A DNA stretch of 38,935 nucleotides from an uncultured Lachnospiraceae bacterium (GCA_910576895.1 CAJTJZ010000029.1:1-38935); one strand, 5' to 3'. Positions 1-7,859 are shown, numbered from the stretch's first letter. A program made the numbers and translations. The notes: a model not told the origin generated them from the sequence alone.

Positions 1-61
1 AGGCCATGTGCAGTTTTGAAGGTATATTTTTTAGTAATAATAAAAAATAATAGTATAGAAG

Positions 62-84
62 AAAGACGGTATCACCGTCTTTTT
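62..84 (+). terminator. Intrinsic terminator of a gene upstream of the window
   Basis: A 9-bp perfect stem (AAAGACGGT / ACCGTCTTT) with a 3-nt loop runs into a T tract. It lies before the cheV promoter, so it should end transcription of whatever gene precedes the window. The A-rich left flank means it could also work in the other direction. Confidence 0.8.
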
Positions 85-174
85 ATTATGTTTATTTTCT
101 AAATATAACTAAGGGTTAATCTAGTTTATAGAATAGAAAAGAAAATATTTTGACGAAAATGTTGCAAATTTTAA

Positions 175-203
175 TTGTGTTCTTAGACATTTTATACTAT
201 AAT
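175..203 (+). promoter_or_regulatory. Putative sigma-A promoter of cheV
   Basis: A perfect TATAAT at 198-203 lies 17 bp downstream of a weak -35 (TTGTGT, 175-180). It is about 50 bp ahead of the cheV start. No flagellar (sigma-D type) -10 of the GCCGATAT class was seen, so the gene appears to use the housekeeping sigma factor. Confidence 0.55.
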
Positions 204-252
204 AGGATTATCAGAGCGATGTATTAAAGAATATTTAAAGGGAGGTACATTT

Positions 253-1161
253 ATGGAAACAGGAATTTTGTTAGAAAGTGGTACAAACGAGCTTGAAATA
301 TTAGAATTTACAATAGGTAATAACTATTATGGTATCAATGTAGCAAAGATTAAAGAGATACTGACATATCAAACTCCTACACCTGTACCAAACTCACATC
401 CATGTATTGAAGGTATTTTTATGCCAAGAGATATTATTATTTCTGTTATTAGCCTTGAAAAATGCTTAAATCTTTCACCAAGTGCTGATACATCAAAAGA
501 TATGTATATTGTTACAAATTTCAATAAATTAAATACAGCTTTTCATGTGCATAGTGTTGTTGGAATTCATAGAATTTCATGGGCTGATATTAGCAAGCCA
601 GATGATACGATTAGCACTCCTGATTCAGGAGTATCAACAGGAATTGTAAAGTTGGACAATCGTCTTATCATTATTCTTGATTTTGAAAAAATTGTAGCTG
701 AAATTAGTCCAGAAACGGGGTTAAAAACATCGGATGTTGAAAATATTGGAGCAAGGGCAAGAAATGTTTCTCCAATTTTAATTGCAGAAGATTCTGCATT
801 ATTGTCAAAATTAATTACAGGATGTTTACATAAAGCCGGATATGCCAACATCACAGTGACAATGAATGGTGCAGAAGCTTGGGATAAGCTTTTGGAATAT
901 AAAAAGGAAGGAAATGTTCATGAAAAAGTGAATTGTGTTATTACAGATATTGAGATGCCACAGATGGATGGTCATCGTTTGACGAAATTAATTAAAGATG
1001 ATCCTGATTTTGAAGGGATTCCTGTTATTATTTTCTCTTCGCTTGTAAATGATGAAATGAGAAGAAAGGGAGAGTCTCTAGGTGCAGATGCACAATTATC
1101 AAAGCCAGAAATTGGGAAGTTAGTAGAAGCAGTAGATGGTTTGATTGGTATTAAAGCATAG
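253..1161 (+). CDS. cheV: Chemotaxis coupling protein CheV (CheW domain + receiver)
   Basis: A 302-residue two-domain chemotaxis adaptor. Residues 14-150 form a CheW-like domain that couples receptors to the CheA kinase. Residues 173-300 form a response-regulator receiver domain with acidic residues E179 and D180, phospho-acceptor D232 (in TDIEMPQMDG), S262 and K284 all in place. By family knowledge, phosphorylation by CheA tunes receptor-kinase coupling during adaptation. The start is supported by GGGAGG at 240-245, seven bases before the ATG. The gene stands alone between two terminators, away from any visible che operon; cheR lies 20 kb downstream, also alone. The domain order and the receiver residues make the call secure. 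A plain CheW is excluded by the receiver domain. Confidence 0.93.
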   Translation: METGILLESGTNELEILEFTIGNNYYGINVAKIKEILTYQTPTPVPNSHPCIEGIFMPRDIIISVISLEKCLNLSPSADTSKDMYIVTNFNKLNTAFHVHSVVGIHRISWADISKPDDTISTPDSGVSTGIVKLDNRLIIILDFEKIVAEISPETGLKTSDVENIGARARNVSPILIAEDSALLSKLITGCLHKAGYANITVTMNGAEAWDKLLEYKKEGNVHEKVNCVITDIEMPQMDGHRLTKLIKDDPDFEGIPVIIFSSLVNDEMRRKGESLGADAQLSKPEIGKLVEAVDGLIGIKA

Positions 1162-1179
1162 TATAAAAAAGGTTTTTTT

Positions 1180-1222
1180 GGCACAGATAGAAACCGATAA
1201 TGTTCTTTCTGTGCCATTTTTA
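1180..1222 (+). terminator. Terminator after cheV
   Basis: The arms GGCACAGA (1180-1187) and TCTGTGCC (1208-1215) form a hairpin followed by a T-rich run. It isolates cheV from the SIR2-like gene. Confidence 0.8.
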
Positions 1223-1299
1223 TATCGTATGTTTTGAATCTTTTTTGTTTATTTGGAAATAATATGAAAATTTATATAGTTCACAAGTAATATGAATAT

Positions 1300-1327
1300 T
1301 TGAATATTGGTATAAGTGGGATATAAT
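1300..1327 (+). promoter_or_regulatory. Promoter of the SIR2-like gene
   Basis: TTGAAT (1300-1305) and TATAAT (1322-1327) are spaced by 16 bp. Transcription would start near 1334. This excludes an in-frame GTG at 1316 as the translation start, because it lies upstream of the -10, and supports the ATG at 1349. Confidence 0.65.
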
Positions 1328-1348
1328 CACTTTGATATAGGAGAAAAA

Positions 1349-2197
1349 ATGGATATAAAAGAAATACAAAATAAACTTAAGCAAAAAATAGAGGATGCCG
1401 ATCTTATTTTAATTGGTATTGGAAGTGAGTTAAAAACAGAAAAAGAAGAAAAAGAAATCTATCAGCAGAAAAGTAAGAAGCAGATTTTTGAAGAAAACTT
1501 AGAAAATAGAGCAGTAAATAATCAAAAATTTTATAAAAGATGCTTTTCTGTATATGAAAAAATACAAGGAAGAAAATCAAATCAGGCATTATTAAATTTA
1601 GCAAATATATTACAGAACAAAAATTATTTTGTAATTTCAACAAATGTAGATGAATGTTTATATCTTTCTGGATTTCGTTATATTGTTTCTCCATGTGGAA
1701 GAGAACGTTTATTTCAATGTAGTGAAAATTGTAGTAATCTAACATGGGAAAATGATACTTATCTTAAAGAACTTTTTTCGGAAAGCAAAGGGCAACAGAT
1801 TCTTTCTGAAATTATGAAAGCAGAGAAAACAGATTTTTCAAAAGAAAAGTGGAATCTTCTTTTACCAAAATGTCCAAAGTGTGGAAAATTTGCTGATTTT
1901 AATAAAATAAATTTTAATAAAAAGGAGTTATATTGTGAACATTATCTTCCAGAATGGGAGAAATATATGAAATGGCTTTCTGGTACATTAAATAAAAAGC
2001 TGTTATTGTTGGAACTTGGTGTAGATTTTATTTATCCACAATTAATTCGGTGGCCATTTGAAAAGACAGCCTTATTAAATCAAAAAGCATTTTTTGTTCG
2101 TGTACATAAAAGCCTATCTAATATTCCTGAAGAATTAAAAGAAAGGGCAGAAGCAATTGCAATAGATAGTAAAGAACTTTTAGAAACGATTTGTTAA
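1349..2197 (+). CDS. SIR2-fold (sirtuin-like) protein, class-M-like, degenerate active site
   Basis: A 282-residue protein resembling the SIR2 family. The N-terminal ADLILIGIGSE stretch looks like the NAD-binding GAG motif, FVISTNVDE resembles the TQNxD motif, and four cysteines (QCSENC, then CPKCGK) look like the zinc ribbon. The C-terminal LLELGVDFIYPQLIRWPFEK segment resembles the macrodomain-linked (SirTM) sirtuins, in which known members ADP-ribosylate proteins. The catalytic His-Gly of deacetylases is replaced by Cys-Gly in SPCGRER. No lipoate-protein or macrodomain partner lies nearby. The start is set at ATG 1349 by AGGAGA (1339-1344) and by the promoter position. Family membership is inferred from motifs. 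Activity is unknown: ADP-ribosyltransferase, deacylase or a non-catalytic NAD-binding protein are all possible. Confidence 0.6.
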   Translation: MDIKEIQNKLKQKIEDADLILIGIGSELKTEKEEKEIYQQKSKKQIFEENLENRAVNNQKFYKRCFSVYEKIQGRKSNQALLNLANILQNKNYFVISTNVDECLYLSGFRYIVSPCGRERLFQCSENCSNLTWENDTYLKELFSESKGQQILSEIMKAEKTDFSKEKWNLLLPKCPKCGKFADFNKINFNKKELYCEHYLPEWEKYMKWLSGTLNKKLLLLELGVDFIYPQLIRWPFEKTALLNQKAFFVRVHKSLSNIPEELKERAEAIAIDSKELLETIC

Positions 2198-2239
2198 TAA
2201 ATCGATTCTCTTAAAAATAAAAAAAATGGTAACTCTAGG

Positions 2240-2268
2240 TTGAGAATTATATGAAAATATGTTAAAAT
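2240..2268 (+). promoter_or_regulatory. Promoter of the acidic membrane-anchored protein gene
   Basis: TTGAGA (2240-2245) and TAAAAT (2263-2268) are separated by exactly 17 bp. The start of translation follows about 85 bases after the predicted +1. Confidence 0.7.
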
Positions 2269-2354
2269 AGAATCATACATTATATTTATAATAGTCAGAT
2301 AGATTAAAAATAAGATTATCATATTATTATATTTGGTTGAAGGGGGTAAAAATA

Positions 2355-3755
2355 GTGGCGGATAATGATCTGTTTGATGGTATGGAAGATTTTAAAGGAT
2401 TGGGAGATGAAGATTTTCAAGATCTGTTAGGAGATGCAAATTCTGAATTGGGAGATTTTAGCTCTGAATTTGATGGATTAATGGATTTAGAGGATTTTGA
2501 AAAGTTAGGTTCATCTGATAGTATGGGGGGATTAGATGGACTGTTAGATATGGATTTTAATAGTGGGACTTCTAGTTTAGAAGAAGATGATGATCTTTCT
2601 CTTGACTTGGAGATGAATATTACAAATGAAAATGCAAGTACAAATGCACCAAAACAAAAACAGAGTATTTCGGATAGTACGAAAAAAAATAGCAATCAGC
2701 CAAAGGAAACTGCTTCAAAGAAACCTTCTATGGAGAGTTCAGCAGAAGAATTTCTTGATTTAGATGATGAACTGATTATAGAGGGAGAAGAATCAAAGAA
2801 AGATAATGTTCAGAATGTTTTAGATACTGGGGCAAAGACAAATGCAGATTTTATAGGAGTAGATGAAGTAAATGATGAACTTTTATTAGATATGCCAGAT
2901 CTTGATGAGAAAAAAGCTTTAAAGAATGTAAAAGAAAAAGATTCTGGTGGTAAAGCAAATGGTATCTTCCAAAAAATTTTTGGAAATGTGCCAGATGAAA
3001 ATGCGGAAAAAAATGCTGCGAAAGAAGCAGAGAGACAGGCTGCAAAAGAGGCAAAAAAAGCAGCAAAAAAGACAAAAGAAGAAATTGCTTTAGAAAAACA
3101 GGAAAAACAAAAGGCAAAAGAGGAAGCAGCCGCAATAAAAAAAGCAGAACAAGAAGCAAAGAAGGCAAAAAAAGAGGAAGCAAAAAAATTAAAACTTGCA
3201 GAAAAAGCTGCTGCAAAAGAGGCAAGAGAACAAGAGGAAGCCAAAGAGCCAGTAACAAGAATTAACAGAGTTGGTGCAGGCATTGTTTTTGCTACCTTTG
3301 CAATGGTAGCAATTGTAATTATTGTAGGGAATAATTCCTATGCATATTCGCAATGTATTGCAAAAGCGGCTGCCTTTTTTGGACAAAAGGAATATACAGA
3401 TGCTTATAATGAAATTTATGGTGTTAAAGTGAAGAAATCAGATGAGGAATTGAAAGATCAAGTTATGACAGTGATGTTTGTTGAAAAACAACTTAACTCC
3501 TTTGATAATTTCTTTGCTATGGAAATGTATCCACAGGCATTAGATTCTTTACTAAAAGGCTTAAGAAAATATGATAAATATTTAGAACAAGCAAGAAGTC
3601 TTGGTATTGAAAATGATGTTAATTATGTAAGAAGTAAAATAATTTCAGAATTAAAATCAGCATTTAATCTTTCTGAAAAAAGTGCATATAAATTATTATC
3701 TATTTCTGATCCACAAGAATATACAAAACAGGTAATGAAAGCAGCAAATACATAA
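2355..3755 (+). CDS. Unknown membrane-anchored protein: acidic N-terminus, Lys/Ala-rich coiled coil, one TM segment
   Basis: I do not recognise the family. The 466-residue protein starts with about 90 Asp/Glu/Gly/Leu-rich residues with repeated short DLFDG- and GLDGLLD-like pieces. It continues through a Ser/Lys linker and an acidic stretch, then about 85 residues of Lys/Ala/Glu-rich sequence (roughly 215-300) predicted to be a charged helix or coiled coil. A single membrane segment (about 306-324) follows, then a C-terminal domain of about 140 residues. The positive-inside rule would place the long charged part in the cytoplasm and the C-terminal domain outside. The start is GTG 2355, eight bases after AGGGGG (2341-2346); an upstream in-frame TTG at 2337 precedes that ribosome binding site. 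The gene is monocistronic. A scaffold or envelope-linked role is only a guess. Confidence 0.8.
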   Translation: MADNDLFDGMEDFKGLGDEDFQDLLGDANSELGDFSSEFDGLMDLEDFEKLGSSDSMGGLDGLLDMDFNSGTSSLEEDDDLSLDLEMNITNENASTNAPKQKQSISDSTKKNSNQPKETASKKPSMESSAEEFLDLDDELIIEGEESKKDNVQNVLDTGAKTNADFIGVDEVNDELLLDMPDLDEKKALKNVKEKDSGGKANGIFQKIFGNVPDENAEKNAAKEAERQAAKEAKKAAKKTKEEIALEKQEKQKAKEEAAAIKKAEQEAKKAKKEEAKKLKLAEKAAAKEAREQEEAKEPVTRINRVGAGIVFATFAMVAIVIIVGNNSYAYSQCIAKAAAFFGQKEYTDAYNEIYGVKVKKSDEELKDQVMTVMFVEKQLNSFDNFFAMEMYPQALDSLLKGLRKYDKYLEQARSLGIENDVNYVRSKIISELKSAFNLSEKSAYKLLSISDPQEYTKQVMKAANT

Positions 3756-3760
3756 AGAAA

Positions 3761-3809
3761 GAATACAGCCTATTTTGAGAACGATGATGTTTTCAGATAG
3801 GCTGTGTTC
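3761..3809 (+). terminator. Long hairpin, probable terminator before hisH
   Basis: A near-continuous stem of about 20 bp pairs the segment starting GAATACAGCCTAT with the one ending ATAGGCTGTGTTC, around a short GATGAT loop. The T-tract that follows is poor (AGGTTTTG). It may therefore be a leaky terminator or an mRNA end-stabilising structure rather than a full stop. Confidence 0.55.
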
Positions 3810-3854
3810 AGGTTTTGATAATGGGTTTCATTGATTAACATTTAGGAGGTTTTT

Positions 3855-4460
3855 ATGATTGCGATTATTGATTATGATGCAGGAAATTTAAAAAGTGTGG
3901 AAAAAGCACTTTGGTATATTGGAGAGAAAGCAGTAATTACCAGAGATCCGAAAATACTTAAGAGTGCAGATCATGTTATTTTGCCGGGTGTTGGAGCTTT
4001 TGGTGATGCTATGGAAAAACTTCATAATTATAAACTTGTGGATGTAATTTACGATATTATAGAGATGGGGAAACCATTTCTTGGAATTTGTCTTGGACTT
4101 CAGCTTTTGTTTGAATGGAGTGATGAAAGCAATGTAAAGGGTCTTTCTGTTTTAAAGGGAAAAATTTTAAAAATTCCAGATAATAAGGAATTAAAAATTC
4201 CTCATATGGGTTGGAATTCTATAAAAATAAGAAAAGGAACAAGATTATTAGAAGGGATTGCTGAAGATTCTTATGTATATTTTGTACATTCTTATTATTT
4301 AAAAGCAGAACAAAGAGAAGAAGTGGCTGCTTTTACAGAATATGTTACAGAAATTCATGCTGCTGTAGAAAAAGAAAATATTTTTGCATGTCAATTTCAT
4401 CCAGAAAAAAGCGGAGAAACAGGTTTGCAAATTTTAAGAAATTTTGTAAAAGTAAAATAG
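3855..4460 (+). CDS. hisH: Imidazole glycerol phosphate synthase, glutaminase subunit HisH
   Basis: A 201-residue class I glutamine amidotransferase that supplies ammonia to HisF for imidazole glycerol phosphate and AICAR formation in histidine synthesis. The catalytic triad is visible: C79 in FLGICLGLQ, with H182 and E184 in CQFHPEKSGETG. The oxyanion-strand motif PGVGAFGDAM lies at 44-53. AGGAGG at 3844-3849 precedes the ATG by five bases. The 59-base gap to hisF fits co-transcription. No other his gene is in the window, so this pair is separated from the rest of the pathway or the pathway is scattered. WbuY/PseA-type paralogues are an alternative, but the canonical sequence of the adjacent HisF argues for the histidine enzyme. 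Confidence 0.93.
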   Translation: MIAIIDYDAGNLKSVEKALWYIGEKAVITRDPKILKSADHVILPGVGAFGDAMEKLHNYKLVDVIYDIIEMGKPFLGICLGLQLLFEWSDESNVKGLSVLKGKILKIPDNKELKIPHMGWNSIKIRKGTRLLEGIAEDSYVYFVHSYYLKAEQREEVAAFTEYVTEIHAAVEKENIFACQFHPEKSGETGLQILRNFVKVK

Positions 4461-4519
4461 AAAGATGCAAAAAAATTAGAATAGGATAATGATAAGGTTT
4501 CAGGTAAGGAGGAACTTCT

Positions 4520-5281
4520 ATGTTTACAAAACGAATCATTCCATGTTTGGATGTAAATAACGGTCGTGTTGTAAAAGGTATTAATTTTGTAAATTTACGG
4601 GATGCAGGTGATCCTGTTGAGGTTGGAGCTGCTTATGATTTAGCGGGAGCAGATGAGCTTGTATTTTTAGATATTACAGCATCTTCAGATGCAAGAAAGA
4701 TTAAGATTGATATGGTCAGGCGTGTGGCAGAAACCGTCTTTATTCCCTTTACGGTTGGTGGTGGTATTCGTACAATAGAAGATTTTCGTATGATTTTAAG
4801 AGAAGGTGCGGATAAAATTGCAGTAAATACAGCAGCAATTTTAAATCCAAATCTGATTTCAGAGGCAGCAGAGAAATTTGGCAGCCAATGTGTTGTAGTG
4901 GCAATGGATGTAAAACAAAGAGAGGATGGAAAGGGATGGAATATTTATAAAAACGGCGGACGTGTTAATATGAACATAGATGCTATAGAATGGGCGGTAA
5001 AAGCAGAAAAACTTGGTGCTGGTGAACTTTTAGTTACAAGTATGGATTGTGATGGAACAAAAGATGGGTATGATTTAGAATTGACAAGAACAATTTCAGA
5101 ATGTGTTTCTATTCCAGTGATTGCATCAGGTGGTGCAGGTAAGAAAGAACATTTTTATGAAGCATTGACTGCTGGAAAAGCAGATGCAGCACTAGCAGCT
5201 TCTTTATTTCATTATAAAGAATTGGAAATTAAAGAAGTAAAAGAATATTTAAGGGAACAAGGTGTTAGTGTAAGATTATAA
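4520..5281 (+). CDS. hisF: Imidazole glycerol phosphate synthase, cyclase subunit HisF
   Basis: A 253-residue TIM barrel, the normal HisF length. The two catalytic aspartates are at the usual places, D11 (IIPCLDVNNGR) and D130 (VVVAMDVKQ). The phosphate-binding loops FTVGGGIR and VIASGGAGK are intact, as is the TSMDCDGTKDGYD segment. It converts PRFAR plus ammonia to imidazole glycerol phosphate and AICAR, and works as a complex with HisH encoded just upstream. AAGGAGG at 4506-4512 sets the start. uppP follows after about 40 bases and is probably co-transcribed, although unrelated in pathway. Confidence 0.96.
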   Translation: MFTKRIIPCLDVNNGRVVKGINFVNLRDAGDPVEVGAAYDLAGADELVFLDITASSDARKIKIDMVRRVAETVFIPFTVGGGIRTIEDFRMILREGADKIAVNTAAILNPNLISEAAEKFGSQCVVVAMDVKQREDGKGWNIYKNGGRVNMNIDAIEWAVKAEKLGAGELLVTSMDCDGTKDGYDLELTRTISECVSIPVIASGGAGKKEHFYEALTAGKADAALAASLFHYKELEIKEVKEYLREQGVSVRL

Positions 5282-5323
5282 TTTTTTTATTTTCATAATT
5301 GTAAAAAAATGGAGGAAAATATT

Positions 5324-6172
5324 GTGGATTTATTTGAAATTTTAAAAGTATTCCTTTATGGTTTTGTAGAAGGAATTACAGAATGGCTTCCTGTTAGTAG
5401 TACAGGGCATTTAATTATTTTAGAGCAATTTGTTCCATTAAAAGCAAGCGATGAATTTATGGAAATGTTTGATGTGGTTATTCAGCTTGGTGCTATTATT
5501 GCAGTTCTTGTTCTTTTTTTTCATAAATTAAATCCTTGGGCAAAAGGAAAACGTGCAAAAGAACAAAGAGAAACGATTTCTCTATGGTTTAAAGTTATCA
5601 TTGCTTGCATTCCAGCAGGTGTGATTGGAATTTTATTTGATGATAAAATTGATGCTTTGTTTTATAATTGTCCAACAATTGCAATTACATTAATTTTATA
5701 TGGTGTTTTATTTCTTTTAGTAGAGAGTAAAAAAAGAGAACCAAATATTACTTCTTTGCAAAACTTGCCTTATTCTATTGCTTTTGCTATTGGCGTGGCA
5801 CAGCTTCTTGCATTAATTCCGGGAACATCTCGATCAGGTGTTACTATTATTATGGCACTTTTATTAGGAACTTCTCGTTTTGTAGCGGCTGAATTTACAT
5901 TTTTTCTTGCAATTCCAGTCATGTTTGGAGCAAGCCTAATTAAGATTTTAAAATTTGTGAAAAATTGTATAGAAACAGAAACAGGGATTTCTAATTATGA
6001 ATTAATTACCTTAGGGCTTGGAATGATTTCAGCATTTCTTGTTTCTATTTTGGCAATTAAATTTTTAATGGGATATATAAAAACAAATGATTTTAAAATA
6101 TTTGGTATTTATCGTATTTTACTTGGAATTGTATTAATTTTATTATTTGTAAAAGGAGTTTTAATAATATAG
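5324..6172 (+). CDS. uppP: Undecaprenyl-diphosphate phosphatase UppP (BacA)
   Basis: An integral membrane phosphatase that recycles undecaprenyl pyrophosphate to the monophosphate carrier used for peptidoglycan and other wall polymers; overproduction gives bacitracin resistance in known cases. Both family motifs are present: EGITEWLPVSSTGH near residues 16-29 and PGTSRSGVTI in the second half. Several hydrophobic helices fill the rest. An ATG at 5309 is in frame, but GGAGG (5311-5315) lies inside that extension and sits eight bases before GTG 5324, so GTG 5324 is chosen (282 residues). The gene closes the hisHF transcript ahead of a strong hairpin. Confidence 0.92.
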   Translation: MDLFEILKVFLYGFVEGITEWLPVSSTGHLIILEQFVPLKASDEFMEMFDVVIQLGAIIAVLVLFFHKLNPWAKGKRAKEQRETISLWFKVIIACIPAGVIGILFDDKIDALFYNCPTIAITLILYGVLFLLVESKKREPNITSLQNLPYSIAFAIGVAQLLALIPGTSRSGVTIIMALLLGTSRFVAAEFTFFLAIPVMFGASLIKILKFVKNCIETETGISNYELITLGLGMISAFLVSILAIKFLMGYIKTNDFKIFGIYRILLGIVLILLFVKGVLII

Positions 6173-6184
6173 GAAAAGGTATAA

Positions 6185-6232
6185 ACTCACGAGTGAAAAT
6201 AAAAACTCTTTTCATTCGTGAGTATAATTTTT
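6185..6232 (+). terminator. Terminator between uppP and pyrI
   Basis: A 15-bp stem (arms ACTCACGAGTGAAAA and TTTTCATTCGTGAGT, one G-U pair) with a 9-base loop is followed on the plus strand by a T-run. It lies between convergent uppP and pyrI and may serve both directions, although the minus-strand U-tract is weaker. Confidence 0.8.
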
Positions 6233-6257
6233 AAAAACAAGTAGTTTCTTTTTTTTT

Positions 6258-6695
6258 CTAGTTTCTTTTATACATTTGTTCGCAATAAATACAACGGTAT
6301 ACATTTTTTTCTCGATTTGTTAATTTAAAAATATGGGGAAGTTCTCGTTCACTTTCATCACTTGTAATGCATCTTGGATTTTTGCATTTAATAATATTTG
6401 TTACTTTTTCTGGTAATCTTGGATGACGTTTTTCCACAATTTTTTCATTTTTAATATAATTTACCGTAATATTTGGATCTAAGACACCTAAAATATCAAT
6501 ATCAATTTCTAAGTTAGAGGTATCATCAATTTTAATAATATCTTTTTTCCCTGATTTATTACTTTTTGCATTTTTTATAATAGCAACACTATAGTTCGAT
6601 TTTTCTAATTGTAAATGTTGATAGATAATCATAGCACGTCCAGCTTTAATATGATCAATTACAATACCATTATTAATTCCTTCAATTCTTAGCAT
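6258..6695 (-). CDS. pyrI: Aspartate carbamoyltransferase regulatory subunit PyrI
   Basis: A 145-residue regulatory chain of aspartate transcarbamoylase. In the E. coli enzyme this chain binds CTP and ATP for allosteric control and joins PyrB trimers. The N-terminal part (1-95) matches the nucleotide-binding domain (GIVIDHIKAGRA, NYIKNEKIVEK). The C-terminal zinc domain has all four ligands: C104, C109, C135 and C138. Length is close to the E. coli protein (about 153). AGGAGG (minus strand, 6701-6706) lies five bases before the start. It is 38 bases after pyrB, so the two are one operon, and it means this organism has an allosteric ATCase of the enterobacterial type rather than the PyrB-only Bacillus type. 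Confidence 0.94.
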   Translation of the reverse strand: MLRIEGINNGIVIDHIKAGRAMIIYQHLQLEKSNYSVAIIKNAKSNKSGKKDIIKIDDTSNLEIDIDILGVLDPNITVNYIKNEKIVEKRHPRLPEKVTNIIKCKNPRCITSDESERELPHIFKLTNREKNVYRCIYCEQMYKRN

Positions 6696-6733
6696 TTTTT
6701 CCTCCTATTTTTATATACTCTTGGTTATATAGA

Positions 6734-7651
6734 TTATTTATTTAATCCAAGTAATGTCATAATGAGTGCCATACGAACATAAACGCCATATTGTGCTTGT
6801 TTAAAATATACAGCACGTGGATCATGATCAACTTCTAAAGAAATTTCATTTACACGTGGCAGGGGATGAAGTACAAGCATATCATGGCGTGCATAAGTCA
6901 TTTTTTCCATATCAAGAATAAAACTATCACGTAGGCGAATATAATCTTCTTCGTTAAAGAACCGTTCTTTCTGAACACGTGTCATATAAAGTAGATCAAG
7001 TTCAGGCATAACAGGTTCTAATTTTTGAACTTCTTTAAATGGAATCTTGTTATCAATTAAAACTTCTTGTCGTAGATAGTCAGGGATTTTTAATTCAATC
7101 GGAGAAATTAGAATAAAATGATTATCTTGATAGCGTACCATAGCATTAATTAAAGAATGAACGGTACGTCCAAATTTTAAATCACCACAAAGTCCAAGGG
7201 TTAATCCGCTTAAAGTACCTTTTAATTCTTTGATTGTTAAAAGATCGGTTAATGTTTGGGTTGGATGATTATGTCCGCCATCTCCTGCATTGATAACAGG
7301 AATGGTAGCATATTGAGCAGCGACCATAGGTGCTCCTTCTTTTGGATGCCGCATAGCACAAATATCTGCATAACAGGAAATCACACGAATGGTATCTTCA
7401 ACGCTTTCCCCTTTGGAAACAGAGCTAGAAGCAGAATCAGAAAAACCTAAAACAGACCCGCCGAGATTGAGCATAGCTGCTTCAAAACTCAGGCGGGTTC
7501 GGGTACTTGGTTCATAAAATAAAGTTGCGAGTTTTTTTCCTTGACATACAGAACTATATTTTTTGGGATCTTTGCTAATACTTGTAGCTAATTCTAAAAG
7601 ATCATTTAATTCTTCTGTAGATAAATCAAGAGGACTGATGATATGTTTCAT
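6734..7651 (-). CDS. pyrB: Aspartate carbamoyltransferase catalytic subunit PyrB
   Basis: The catalytic chain that joins carbamoyl phosphate and aspartate in the first committed step of pyrimidine synthesis. Visible motifs are the carbamoyl-phosphate loop EPSTRTRLSF (47-56), NAGDGGHNHPTQTL and the C-terminal HPLPRV. At 305 residues the length is normal. The open frame extends 42 codons upstream, but AGGAGG (minus strand, 7658-7663) and the conserved MKHIISPLDL start place initiation at 7651. The upstream extension also covers the promoter. It is first in the pyrBI operon and has a leader of about 110 bases with a hairpin near the ribosome binding site. Confidence 0.95.
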   Translation of the reverse strand: MKHIISPLDLSTEELNDLLELATSISKDPKKYSSVCQGKKLATLFYEPSTRTRLSFEAAMLNLGGSVLGFSDSASSSVSKGESVEDTIRVISCYADICAMRHPKEGAPMVAAQYATIPVINAGDGGHNHPTQTLTDLLTIKELKGTLSGLTLGLCGDLKFGRTVHSLINAMVRYQDNHFILISPIELKIPDYLRQEVLIDNKIPFKEVQKLEPVMPELDLLYMTRVQKERFFNEEDYIRLRDSFILDMEKMTYARHDMLVLHPLPRVNEISLEVDHDPRAVYFKQAQYGVYVRMALIMTLLGLNK

Positions 7652-7670
7652 AAAAAACCTCCTTATTATT

Positions 7671-7698
7671 GTAATGGATTTCGTAAGAAATCTATTAC
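7671..7698 (-). promoter_or_regulatory. Hairpin in the pyrB leader next to the ribosome binding site
   Basis: On the minus strand the arms GTAAT-A-GATTTC and GAAATC-C-ATTAC pair around a TTAC loop (11 bp, one mismatch), ending seven bases before AGGAGG. No U-tract follows, so it is not a terminator, and no PyrR-binding consensus was recognised. It could affect ribosome access or mRNA stability. Confidence 0.45.
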
Positions 7699-7767
7699 TA
7701 TTATGTGAAATGGGGAATGTCCTATCTGCTTTTAATAACTTGATAAGTAGTGCTATTCTTATTTTAT

Positions 7768-7796
7768 ATTTTATCATATCAAGAAAGAAAATTCAA
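7768..7796 (-). promoter_or_regulatory. Promoter of pyrBI
   Basis: Read on the minus strand: TTGAAT (7791-7796), 17-bp spacer, TAAAAT (7768-7773). Transcription would begin near 7762, giving a leader of about 110 bases before pyrB. Confidence 0.65.
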
Positions 7797-7859
7797 TCTA
7801 ATTATAGTAAGAAAAAGGGAAAAAAGATTTGCTTTCCAAAGCATTAGCGATTATAATAG

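Noticed and set aside
1..50. Possible C-terminal tail of an upstream gene, open in more than one frame before stops at 19 and 50
   Set aside because: Too short to choose a frame or recognise a product; only the terminator at 62-84 shows that a transcript ends here.
2810..3283. Long open frames on the minus strand opposite the Lys/Ala-rich gene
   Set aside because: They are low-complexity Ser/Phe/Ala or Leu-rich mirrors of AAA/GCA/GAA codons, with no ribosome binding site.
7563..7847. Plus-strand open frame across the pyrB start
   Set aside because: It overlaps the pyrB coding start and both promoters, and has no recognisable product.
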